In this document: positions 1 to 6,686 of the stretch, piece by piece
Layout of the letters: every line of letters begins with the position of its first letter
How positions within the stretch are numbered: position 1 is the first letter of the stretch
Source of the DNA: an uncultured Hungatella sp.
Lineage (GTDB): Bacteria; Bacillota; Clostridia; Lachnospirales; Lachnospiraceae
NCBI GenBank assembly: GCA_910588325.1
Contig: CAJUPP010000073.1
Span: 1-11,847, forward strand
Direction: 5' to 3'
DNA length: 11,847 bases
Notes under the pieces: model-generated
Told to the model about the DNA's origin: nothing
The model's database searches: none
The model's input: the letters and a program-made list of their open reading frames with translations, nothing else
Translations under genes and position numbers: made by a program

Positions 1-2
1 TT

Positions 3-113
3 GTGGGGACTTATCAGGATACGGAGCATGTGAAGTTTAAGACCGTGCCGCCGATAATGCCGCATGGCGTCTGTAGAGAGGGCTTTCATATCCCAGCACT
101 TGATAGTCCATAA
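3..113 (+). CDS. Possible C-terminal tail of an upstream gene (partial)
   Basis: Frame 3 is open from the left edge of the window to a TAA at 111-113 and encodes about 36 residues ending in HIPALDSP. The other two forward frames close within the first 40 bases. The tail has a protein-like composition with several Pro, His and Lys residues, but I do not recognise its family. It stops well before the promoter of the next gene, as expected for the end of an upstream rightward gene. The region is too short to assign a function, and a chance open frame of this length cannot be excluded. Confidence 0.35.
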   Translation: MGTYQDTEHVKFKTVPPIMPHGVCREGFHIPALDSP

Positions 114-166
114 AATTCATGGAGGAACCAAAATAAAGAAGAGTTTTCCGGTTTGCCAAAAATCTC

Positions 167-195
167 TTGAACCAACACACTGTGAAGTATATAAT
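167..195 (+). promoter_or_regulatory. Sigma-A-type promoter for the SGNH hydrolase gene
   Basis: A -35 box TTGAAC (167-172) is followed by exactly 17 bases and a perfect -10 box TATAAT (190-195). Transcription would start near 202, giving a leader of about 45 nt before the ATG at 247. It sits between the putative upstream tail and the hydrolase, so that gene probably has its own promoter. Assigned by consensus match only. Confidence 0.7.
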
Positions 196-246
196 AAACA
201 GATAATAAAGAAGGAAACGAAAACTTATAAGACGGAGGACAAGACC

Positions 247-939
247 ATGGGAAGTTTGGCAGGAAGAACAGTGCTTACTTTTGGCGATAGTATTGTTGAT
301 GGGCACCTGTATAAAAAGGCTGGGTTTATGGAGTTTGTAGCAGCCGATCAAGACATGATTGTCAAAAAATACGCCAACAATGGGGCGTGCATTATGCCGG
401 GAAATCCGGTGAGGGAAGATGGGATTGGTGGAATGATTCTGACGGATCAGGTGATGGAGGCTGCAAAACACCATCTGACGCCGGATTTTGTCGTATTTGA
501 CGGAGGAACCAATGATGCTTACGAGCCGGTACTGGAACGGCTGGGGGATGTCCGGGGGAGAAGTATGGATACAGATACATTTGCCGGTGCATTCCGCAAA
601 ACCATTGATGTCATACAGAAAAGCTGGCCAAAAGCAATTGTAGTATATGTGGCGGTACACCGCCTTGGAGCACGGGACCGCCGGGTACAGGAAGAACTTC
701 ACCGCATCCAGATGGCAGTCTGCGCCCAGATGGGAGTAGTGGTTGCCAATCTTTATGATGAGTGCGTTCTGGATACGGCGGACGAAAGGATGTGCCGGAA
801 ATATTCGTTTGACATTCTCAAAGACGGCCTTCCCGCACCTGGTGAAAATCCTACGGGCACCCATCCTAACCTGGAGGCCATAAAGGAATTCTATGTTCCC
901 TTTGTAACAAATGTTTTGAAAAACAGCTGTATCCAATGA
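247..939 (+). CDS. SGNH/GDSL-family hydrolase (lipase/esterase-like)
   Basis: A 230-aa protein of the SGNH hydrolase superfamily, whose members are serine esterases, deacetylases or lipases. Block I is GDSIVDG near residues 13-19 with the nucleophile Ser15. A Gly in the ANNGA segment (Gly46) fits block II. GGTND at 86-90 supplies the block III oxyanion Asn89. GTHPN at 204-208 carries the catalytic His206 of block V. There is no signal peptide or membrane segment, so it is probably cytoplasmic; the substrate cannot be read from sequence. The start at 247 is chosen because GGAGGA (234-239) lies 7 nt upstream and the conserved fold begins immediately; an in-frame ATG at 64 would lie upstream of the promoter. 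Oddity: the usual DxxH Asp three residues before the His is Thr203, so a Ser-His dyad or another acid must be invoked. Family is confident, function is not. Confidence 0.85.
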   Translation: MGSLAGRTVLTFGDSIVDGHLYKKAGFMEFVAADQDMIVKKYANNGACIMPGNPVREDGIGGMILTDQVMEAAKHHLTPDFVVFDGGTNDAYEPVLERLGDVRGRSMDTDTFAGAFRKTIDVIQKSWPKAIVVYVAVHRLGARDRRVQEELHRIQMAVCAQMGVVVANLYDECVLDTADERMCRKYSFDILKDGLPAPGENPTGTHPNLEAIKEFYVPFVTNVLKNSCIQ

Positions 940-947
940 TTGCAAAT

Positions 948-1091
948 GTTACGGTTCACTCCATGACGAATCACTCCGCTGATTCATCATGAGCCAATAC
1001 AGTTTCAGGGCCAAAGCATATGCCCCATCGCCGCAGGCGATTTCAAATGGGCATGTGCTGTTGCGTTCACAGGGTACCTGTGAACAGTAAC
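948..1091. mobile_element. MITE/REP-like structured element with flanking 8-bp direct repeats
   Basis: A 144-bp non-coding segment has imperfect terminal inverted repeats, GTTACGGTTCAC (948-959) and GTGAACAGTAAC (1080-1091), with one mismatch in 12. It is flanked on both sides by TTGCAAAT (940-947 and 1092-1099), which looks like a target-site duplication. Inside are three hairpins: 962-973 with 980-991 (one G-U pair), 1016-1025 with 1049-1058 enclosing ATCGCC/GGCGAT (1027-1032/1036-1041), and GTTCACAGG/CCTGTGAAC (1065-1073/1077-1085). No ORF is present. It begins one codon after the SGNH stop and lies upstream of hisG. The architecture is seen directly; mobilisation by a transposase acting in trans is inference. 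Its copy number elsewhere in the genome is unknown. Confidence 0.65.
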
Positions 1092-1136
1092 TTGCAAATT
1101 GTCAGGCGTTGGATTGGCTGAATCAATTTACTTTTA

Positions 1137-1179
1137 AGCCTGGCTATGTTATTCTATTATTAACATTTAGGCTCTTTTT
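1137..1179 (+). terminator. Terminator- or attenuator-like hairpin before hisG
   Basis: Two nested stems, AGCCT/AGGCT (1137-1141/1169-1173) and ATGTTA/TAACAT (1146-1151/1161-1166), are followed by CTTTTT (1174-1179), the form of a Rho-independent terminator with a rather AT-rich stem. It could end transcription of the hydrolase gene or act as a leader attenuator of the his genes. The TATTAT at 1155-1160 within the loop could instead be a -10 box, which weakens the call. No T-box or histidine-rich leader peptide was seen. Confidence 0.4.
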
Positions 1180-1215
1180 ACGCAAATTGACATTGCATAC
1201 AGATAGGAGGAACAG

Positions 1216-1866
1216 ATGGAATACCTGACAATAGCCCTGACAAAAGGACGTCTGGCATATAGGACATTGGATTTGCTGGAGAAGGTAGGAATTACCTGTG
1301 AGGAGATGAAAGACAAGAACTCCCGAAAACTGATCTTTGCCAATGAGGATCTGGGAGTGAGGTTCTTCCTGGCAAAAGCCAACGACGTGCCTACCTATGT
1401 AGAATATGGGGCGGCGGATATCGGGATCTGCGGGAAGGATACCATCATGGAGGAAGGGCGGAAACTCTATGAGGTGATTGACCTGGGATTTGGAAAGTGC
1501 CGGATGTGTGTGTGCGGGCCAGAGTCGGCAAGAGAGCTTTTGAGGCATCATGAGCTGATACGGGTGGCTACCAAGTATCCCAATATTGCTAAGGATTATT
1601 TTTATAATAAGAAGCATCAGACAGTGGAGATTATCAAGCTGAACGGGTCCATTGAACTGGCTCCGCTGGTGGGGCTTTCGGAGGTGATTGTGGATATTGT
1701 GGAGACTGGCTCTACCCTTCGGGAGAACGGGCTGGCAGTATTGGAGGAGATCTGTGAGCTGTCGGCCAGGGTGATAATTAATCAGGTCAGCATGAAGCGG
1801 GAGAATCAGAGGATTACGAAATTGATCAGGAATTTAAAAACAGTACTTTTGGAGGAGAAAGCATGA
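1216..1866 (+). CDS. hisG: ATP phosphoribosyltransferase catalytic subunit, short form
   Basis: HisG catalyses the first step of histidine biosynthesis, condensing ATP with PRPP to phosphoribosyl-ATP in the cytoplasm. The 216-aa protein starts with the family N-terminus (IALTKGRL) and carries the PRPP-binding loop around residues 160-173, including ETGSTLREN, preceded by ELAPLVGLSEVIVD. The length matches the short form, about 200-220 aa, which lacks the C-terminal ACT-like regulatory domain of the roughly 290-300-aa long form. Short HisG is known to work in a hetero-octamer with the HisRS-like HisZ; no hisZ lies in this window. AGGAGG at 1205-1210 sits 5 nt before the ATG. The stop overlaps the hisD start (ATGA at 1863-1866), so the two are probably translationally coupled. 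Confidence 0.95.
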   Translation: MEYLTIALTKGRLAYRTLDLLEKVGITCEEMKDKNSRKLIFANEDLGVRFFLAKANDVPTYVEYGAADIGICGKDTIMEEGRKLYEVIDLGFGKCRMCVCGPESARELLRHHELIRVATKYPNIAKDYFYNKKHQTVEIIKLNGSIELAPLVGLSEVIVDIVETGSTLRENGLAVLEEICELSARVIINQVSMKRENQRITKLIRNLKTVLLEEKA

Positions 1867-3170
1867 GAATTGTTGATTTGGATCAGGATACCAGAAAGCA
1901 TATTTTATCGGACCTTTTAAAGAGGGACCCCAATAATTATGATGCTTATGGCAAAACGGTTCAAGCGATTGTGGACGGGGTAAAGGAAAAGAGAGATGAG
2001 GCATTGTTCGCCTACACAAAGAAGTTTGACGGCGCGGATATAACTGCAGAGAATGTCAGGGTGACGGATGAAGAGATTAGGGAGGCCAGAGGGCTGGTAG
2101 AGCCAGAACTTCTTGCGGTCATGGAAAAGGCTATGAAAAATATCAGAGAGTATCACCAGATGCAGGTTCGCCGCAGCTGGTTTGACACGAAGCCTGACGG
2201 GACGCTTCTGGGGCAGAAGGTGACGGCTCTGGAGTGTGTGGGTGTCTATGTTCCGGGAGGAAAGGCGGCTTATCCTTCTTCTGTACTGATGAATATTGTT
2301 CCTGCTAAGGTGGCGGGGGTGGAGAGGATCGTTATGGTGACGCCTCCCGGGAAGGATGGGAAGGTGAATCCGGTTACCCTGACAGCTGCCTGTCTGGCAG
2401 GGGCTACGGAGGTGTATAAAATAGGAGGAGCCCAGGCAGTGGCGGCGCTGGCTTTTGGGACAGAGTCTATTCCAAGAGTAAACAAGATCGTGGGGCCGGG
2501 GAATATTTTCGTGGCTCTGGCGAAAAAAGCGGTTTACGGACATGTCAGCATTGACAGCATTGCCGGGCCCAGCGAGATTCTGGTGCTGGCTGATGAGACG
2601 GCCAACCCAAGGTTTGTGGCGGCAGATTTGTTGTCTCAGGCAGAGCATGATGAGCTGGCTTCTGCCATTTTGGTTACCACCAGCCGGGAATTGGCGGAGC
2701 AGGTATCGGTTCAGGTGGATAGATTCGTGAAGGAGTTGTCACGAAAGGAGATTCTGGAAAAATCCCTGGAGAATTTCGGGTATATTCTGGTGGCGCAGTC
2801 TATGGAGGCCGCCATTGAGACGGCCAATGAGATCGCTTCGGAACATCTGGAGATTATGACGAAGAATCCATTTGAGGTGATGACGAAGATAAAGAATGCA
2901 GGGGCTATCTTTATAGGGGAGTATAGTTCGGAGCCTTTGGGAGATTATTTTGCAGGGCCCAATCATGTGCTTCCCACCAATGGAACGGCAAAATTCTTCT
3001 CACCTCTTGGAGTGGATGATTTTATTAAGAAATCCAGTGTGATCTATTACTCGAAGGATGCATTGGAGCCAGTTCATAAGGATATTATGACATTTGCAAA
3101 TGCAGAGCATCTGACAGCCCATGCCAACTCCATAAAAGTGAGATTTGAGGGGGATACAAAGAAAGCGTAA
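1863..3170 (+). CDS. hisD: Histidinol dehydrogenase
   Basis: HisD oxidises L-histidinol to L-histidine in two NAD-dependent steps, the end of the pathway. The 435-aa length is typical (E. coli 434). The family signature runs from residue 231 (DSIAGPSE) through LSQAEHD (257-263). The zinc ligands expected from the E. coli enzyme are all present: Gln259, His262, Asp361 and His420. The catalytic Glu-His pair is Glu327-His328 in ASEHLE. The enzyme is therefore predicted fully active. It starts inside the hisG stop (ATGA overlap) with GGAGGAG at about 1852-1858 as ribosome binding site, and hisB follows after 21 nt, so hisG-hisD-hisB behaves as one operon. Confidence 0.97.
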   Translation: MRIVDLDQDTRKHILSDLLKRDPNNYDAYGKTVQAIVDGVKEKRDEALFAYTKKFDGADITAENVRVTDEEIREARGLVEPELLAVMEKAMKNIREYHQMQVRRSWFDTKPDGTLLGQKVTALECVGVYVPGGKAAYPSSVLMNIVPAKVAGVERIVMVTPPGKDGKVNPVTLTAACLAGATEVYKIGGAQAVAALAFGTESIPRVNKIVGPGNIFVALAKKAVYGHVSIDSIAGPSEILVLADETANPRFVAADLLSQAEHDELASAILVTTSRELAEQVSVQVDRFVKELSRKEILEKSLENFGYILVAQSMEAAIETANEIASEHLEIMTKNPFEVMTKIKNAGAIFIGEYSSEPLGDYFAGPNHVLPTNGTAKFFSPLGVDDFIKKSSVIYYSKDALEPVHKDIMTFANAEHLTAHANSIKVRFEGDTKKA

Positions 3171-3191
3171 ACATGTGAGGAGGGCCTTAAG

Positions 3192-3779
3192 ATGGCGCGG
3201 ACGGCGGTGTTGGAGAGAAATACCAGCGAGACGAAAATTAAACTTGTGTTAAACTTGGATGGTACGGGAAAAGCAGATATTTCTACGGGAATCGGTTTTT
3301 TTGACCATATGCTGAGCAGCTTTGCCCGTCATGGATTTTTTGACCTTGAACTGAAGGTAGATGGCGATCTTTTGGTGGATACGCACCATACCGTGGAGGA
3401 TACGGGGATTGTCCTTGGAAAGGCTATCAGGAAGGCTGTGGGAGATAAGAGGGGAATCGCGCGGTTTGGGTCGAAGATGATTCCGATGGACGAAGCGCTG
3501 ATTCTCTGTGCCCTGGATCTGGGAGGAAGGCCGTATCTGGTTTATGATTTGAACCTGGACAGAGAGAGGGTAGGGCAGATGGAGACAGAGATGGTGAGGG
3601 AGTTTTTCTATGCGGTTTCTTATGGAGGAGAAATGAATCTTCATGTGAAACAGTTAAGCGGCATGAACAATCACCATATTATTGAAGGGGCCTTTAAGGC
3701 GTTTGGAAAAGCCCTGGACCAGGCGGTTCAGATTGATGGCAGGGTGGAAGGGGTGCTGTCTACAAAAGGGACGCTCTGA
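3192..3779 (+). CDS. hisB: Imidazoleglycerol-phosphate dehydratase
   Basis: HisB dehydrates imidazole glycerol phosphate to imidazole acetol phosphate, a manganese-dependent step of histidine synthesis. The 195-aa protein is the monofunctional form, without the N-terminal histidinol-phosphatase domain found in enterobacteria. Metal-binding motifs are intact: FFDHM with His39, His47, DTHHTVED (63-70), His151, and NHHIIE (160-165). The C-terminus STKGTL is characteristic of the family. GAGGAGG at about 3177-3183 precedes the ATG. Further his genes (hisH, hisA, hisF, hisI) often follow in one operon, but here the next genes are unrelated, so the remainder of the pathway must be encoded elsewhere. 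Confidence 0.97.
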   Translation: MARTAVLERNTSETKIKLVLNLDGTGKADISTGIGFFDHMLSSFARHGFFDLELKVDGDLLVDTHHTVEDTGIVLGKAIRKAVGDKRGIARFGSKMIPMDEALILCALDLGGRPYLVYDLNLDRERVGQMETEMVREFFYAVSYGGEMNLHVKQLSGMNNHHIIEGAFKAFGKALDQAVQIDGRVEGVLSTKGTL

Positions 3780-3809
3780 TGCTCTAATTATAGGGGGAAT
3801 TGTTATAAA

Positions 3810-3920
3810 ATGATGAAAGCGTCAAAAGTGATTAAGAGCGGTCTCGGAAAATCAGCTGCAAAGACGGGTGCAAGGAAGTTTCCGGGAGTGCTCATTAACA
3901 GTAAGAGGTGGTTTTTATGA
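3810..3920 (+). CDS. Small basic protein, 36 aa, coupled to the LRR gene
   Basis: A micro-ORF of 36 codons begins with two consecutive Met codons and contains nine Lys/Arg residues and no Asp or Glu, giving a strongly cationic peptide (segments such as KASKVIKSGLGKS and the end SKRWFL). AGGGGGA (3792-3798) precedes the first ATG by about 11 nt, somewhat far but plausible. The stop codon overlaps the next gene's start as ATGA (3917-3920), the same arrangement as hisG/hisD, which argues for translational coupling. I recognise no family. It could be a real small protein, a leader ORF controlling translation of the LRR gene, or chance; conservation would decide. Confidence 0.45.
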   Translation: MMKASKVIKSGLGKSAAKTGARKFPGVLINSKRWFL

Positions 3921-5944
3921 AAATCGTTGATTTGAAATGTCCTTCCTGTGGGGGAAAACTGGTTCCGATGGAGGGGAATCCGAAAATTGTGGTGTGTGAG
4001 TACTGCAACAGCCAGTTCGTTTTAGAAGAAGACAATGTGATTAATTACCACATTCACCAATACGGTGCAAACGGGCCGGGGGGAGTGAATGGAGCAAGGT
4101 CTCAAAGTCCTATAACGCCGGTTCCGATACCGGAAAGCTACATCCCTACAAAGTCAGGGCCGGAACCCATATCCATGATGAAAGTGACCATAGCGGCAGT
4201 GGTGGGGCTGTCTGTTATGGCTGCAGTGTTTTTCCTTAAGGCAATCAGTTGGGAAAAACCTGACACTGGCAGGGAAGAGCCCAGAATGACAACAGCGGCC
4301 AATTATACTGCCGGCGGGGAGAAAGAAACAGACCGGGAGGAGGAGGCCTATGAACTGGGAGAACCTTCCCCTCTTTACGAAGCAGCCATAAAGGGAATTT
4401 TCGGGAAAGAACCGGATCTTGTGACGCAGCAGGATCTGGAAAAAGTGAAATACATAAGCGTGCGCAAAGGAAGCGAGACGGCTACAGTAAAATACAGCTT
4501 TGACGATCCTTATGAGTCCGAAGAGTTTCGGGAGGTGTCCGTGCAGCTGGAGCCTTCGGATTGGGATCCCGTGGATCTGGCACGTTTTACCGGACTTTCC
4601 AAGGTGGATCTGACTTATGGGTGGCCCAGTGGAGATATTCTTAAGAATATGGATTCTTTAAAGGGATTGTCCTGTTCGAATATGGAGATTTCGGAGATTG
4701 TGGATAAGGTCAATCCGGAACAGATGACAGAGCTTTCTCTGGACGGAGTGGAGAGTCTGGAAGGGCTGTCTGCTTTTGAGAACCTGGAGATTCTTACTCT
4801 GGATGATGTGTATGCTCCGGATATCCGTCAGCTGACGCCTCTTAAGAATCTGAAATCCCTGTCTATTGTGGAGGATGACAGTTCGGATCCTTTTTCTGCG
4901 GAGAAATCAACCACGCTGACAGATTATTCCGGATTGTCGGTTCTGACCGGCCTGGAATCTCTGCATCTGGAATCAGAGTTTATTCGGGAGTTCAGCTTTT
5001 TGAAACCGCTGGTGAACCTGAAGGATCTGGCTGTTGAGGGGACAGAGGCCATTGCTGTGGATCCGCTGGCAGAATTGCCTCAGCTTACATCTTTAAGCCT
5101 GATTGACAATGATGCGGTGCTGGATTACAGTCCCATCGGGACCTTAAGCAACCTGCAGACATTGATTCTGGATAAGAGTACGTCTCAGGATGACCCGGAT
5201 TTGTCTGCCCTTTCGAATCTGACAAGTCTGGAAGTCAGCGGCTTTATGTCTGTGGACGGGCTGAAGCGGCTGGGAAATTTAAAGGAATTGTCCATTCACG
5301 GATGCAATATTGACGAGATCAGTTCTCTGTCTGCACTTTCCAATCTGGAGAGCTTTTCCTGTTACTCGGTGTGGACTTATGCAGTTCCGCTGAAAAATGT
5401 AAATTTTATTGATGGAATGACGAATTTAAAGTATCTGGATTTCTGCGGGAAAAACTCGGAAAGCAGCTGGGGAAGTTTCCAGAATAACATGGAAATTCTG
5501 GGAGATATTTCCAATGTGCTGAATCATCAGGGGCTGGAGGAACTGTATTTAAACAGCTGTATGTATGAGATTAATTTTGCAAATGTAAAGGAAAATCCTT
5601 CTCTGAGAGTGCTGGAGATGAAGGATGCCAGCCTGAAAGAGAATTTTTATGTTCAGTCTTCCGGAGGAATGACGGATATTTGGTATGATGATGTGGCTTT
5701 GGACGGGCATACGGACTTTCTGGTAAACTTCCCGGGATTGGAACAGCTTTATCTGGATGAGAATCAGCTGACGAACATTCAGTTTGTCACGTCCCTTAAA
5801 AATCTGACTCATCTGGGGATCAACAATAATTATGTGACGGATCTGTCGCCTTTAAATCAGGTGGAAGGCCTTAAGTATCTGGATGTAAGGCAGAATCCGG
5901 TGGGAAGCGTGGATATAGGGGCGGATATTACTGTATTAAAATAA
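3917..5944 (+). CDS. Zinc-ribbon, single-TM, leucine-rich-repeat protein
   Basis: A 675-aa protein with three parts. Residues 1-40 form a zinc ribbon with ligands Cys8, Cys11, Cys27 and Cys30 (CPSCGG and CEYCNSQ). After a Pro/Gly-rich linker, one hydrophobic segment at about 87-110 should cross the membrane. Next come an acidic spacer and, from about residue 225 to the end, many 21-24-residue leucine-rich repeats of the bacterial SDS22/internalin-like type (for example LSNLQTLILD, LKNLTHLGINNN, VEGLKYLDVRQN). With the ribbon inside, the LRR part would be outside the cell, probably binding a protein or glycan; no partner can be read. There is no sortase motif. ATG 3917 is preferred over GTG 3908 because AGAGGTGG (3905-3910 region) is spaced correctly for it and it overlaps the upstream micro-ORF stop. 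It ends 3 bp before a repeat element. Confidence 0.85.
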   Translation: MKIVDLKCPSCGGKLVPMEGNPKIVVCEYCNSQFVLEEDNVINYHIHQYGANGPGGVNGARSQSPITPVPIPESYIPTKSGPEPISMMKVTIAAVVGLSVMAAVFFLKAISWEKPDTGREEPRMTTAANYTAGGEKETDREEEAYELGEPSPLYEAAIKGIFGKEPDLVTQQDLEKVKYISVRKGSETATVKYSFDDPYESEEFREVSVQLEPSDWDPVDLARFTGLSKVDLTYGWPSGDILKNMDSLKGLSCSNMEISEIVDKVNPEQMTELSLDGVESLEGLSAFENLEILTLDDVYAPDIRQLTPLKNLKSLSIVEDDSSDPFSAEKSTTLTDYSGLSVLTGLESLHLESEFIREFSFLKPLVNLKDLAVEGTEAIAVDPLAELPQLTSLSLIDNDAVLDYSPIGTLSNLQTLILDKSTSQDDPDLSALSNLTSLEVSGFMSVDGLKRLGNLKELSIHGCNIDEISSLSALSNLESFSCYSVWTYAVPLKNVNFIDGMTNLKYLDFCGKNSESSWGSFQNNMEILGDISNVLNHQGLEELYLNSCMYEINFANVKENPSLRVLEMKDASLKENFYVQSSGGMTDIWYDDVALDGHTDFLVNFPGLEQLYLDENQLTNIQFVTSLKNLTHLGINNNYVTDLSPLNQVEGLKYLDVRQNPVGSVDIGADITVLK

Positions 5945-5947
5945 AAC

Positions 5948-6130
5948 CTAGTGTCTTGTCTGTATTATATCTGGCAAAACTTTGCAGGATAGTTGTTCAT
6001 CTGCAAGGCGGATTTTCGAAGGCGTAGCGGTGGAGGGAGGCGATGCGGCGGCATCGTTGACCGACAACAACGCAGCAGATGGAAATTCAGGCAAGTCATT
6101 TGGCGAAATGTAAATGAGTCAGTACACTAG
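5948..6130. repeat. Palindromic CTAG-bounded repeat, copy 1 (MITE-like)
   Basis: A 183-bp non-coding unit begins CTAGTGT (5948-5954) and ends ACACTAG (6124-6130). Its right 99 bases (6032-6130) match copy 2 at 92 of 99 positions by hand alignment. It carries a conserved hairpin CGATGC/GCATCG (6041-6046/6051-6056) and an outer pairing CATCTGC/GCAGATG (5999-6005/6075-6081). The left arm differs from copy 2, and about 19 extra bases lie after CTGCAAGGCGG (6001-6011), so it is a distinct subtype. The element starts just after the LRR gene stop. Confidence 0.7.
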
Positions 6131-6291
6131 TGTTCTGACACATTTACTTTCAGTTAAATGACGCAGAATGAATTTTCAGCCTGCAAGGCGGAGGAGGGAG
6201 GCGATGCGGTGGCATCGTTGACCGACGACAACATGGCAGATGGAAATTCAGGCAAGTCATTTGACGAAATGTAAATGAGTCAGAACACTAG
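6127..6291. repeat. Palindromic CTAG-bounded repeat, copy 2 (MITE-like)
   Basis: A 165-bp unit has long terminal inverted repeats: 6127-6162 pairs with 6256-6291 at 31 of 36 positions without gaps, starting from CTAGTGTTCTGAC. The inner part continues as an imperfect palindrome with the CGATGC/GCATCG hairpin (6202-6207/6212-6217). It shares the CTAG at 6127-6130 with copy 1, giving the palindromic junction ACACTAGTGT. No ORF or transposase is present, so any mobility would be in trans. The whole 438-bp gap between the LRR gene and the next gene consists of these two copies plus 91 bp. Confidence 0.75.
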
Positions 6292-6382
6292 ACGCAGGGA
6301 TTGTTATGGAAACGAGATACATGGGCACCTTGGCCTTGTGGGTCAGGGCAGAATAAAAATTTAAAATTAGAGGAGAAGTTTT

Positions 6383-6655
6383 ATGGCTTCCTATACCAAT
6401 GATGAAGTTTGGGAGATGTTTACCCATCACCAAAATGAAGAATTTTTTACGGCTAAGGGACTTCCTTTCAGTTACACCATCAAGGGAGGCGAGATGTTTA
6501 TCAGCCGGAGAAGCAAATCGATTACAAGAAGTACCTTTGATGCGGCATACAGAAAAATTCAGGAAAATCCGGAACTGATTACCGGCCCTAAAAAGCTGGG
6601 AGTGTTCGGGGCACCGTATCTGTGGGCGTTGTTTCGGAAATTTGAATTGATATAG
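6383..6655 (+). CDS. Hypothetical protein, 90 aa
   Basis: A 90-residue protein with AGAGGAG (6369-6375) upstream of its ATG. It is soluble by composition: an acidic/aromatic N-terminus (residues 1-24), a central basic stretch (ISRRSKSITRST, 40-51) and a C-terminal KKLGVFGAPYLWALF segment. It has no signal peptide, transmembrane helix or Cys pair. The GEMF-ISR-KSITR-GPKKLG-FGAPYL pattern resembles, from memory, short conserved hypothetical proteins of Lachnospiraceae, but I cannot give a function. It ends 31 nt before topB in the same direction, so the two are likely cotranscribed. Confidence 0.75.
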   Translation: MASYTNDEVWEMFTHHQNEEFFTAKGLPFSYTIKGGEMFISRRSKSITRSTFDAAYRKIQENPELITGPKKLGVFGAPYLWALFRKFELI

Positions 6656-6686
6656 ATCGTATGATTGAGGACAGGAGAGAGCCATC

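Noticed and set aside
37..945. Long minus-strand open frame of about 300 codons opposite the SGNH hydrolase
   Set aside because: It lies antisense to a gene with clear family motifs and its own promoter; the translated product has no recognisable domain and is Cys/His/Ile-rich like a shadow frame.
1100..1215. His-specific T-box riboswitch before hisG
   Set aside because: No T-box consensus sequence, no specifier loop that I can fold, and the leader after the repeat is too short.
1917..2648. 243-codon minus-strand frame within hisD
   Set aside because: hisD is complete with all catalytic residues; the antisense product is Arg/His-rich with no motif, as expected for a mirror frame of a coding region.
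6261..6289. Promoter at the right end of repeat copy 2 (TTGACG with 17-bp spacing)
   Set aside because: The -10 position reads AACACT, which matches the consensus at only three of six bases.
5948..6291. Repeats considered as a short CRISPR array
   Set aside because: There are only two units, each a long imperfect palindrome with no spacer between them, and no cas genes are nearby.
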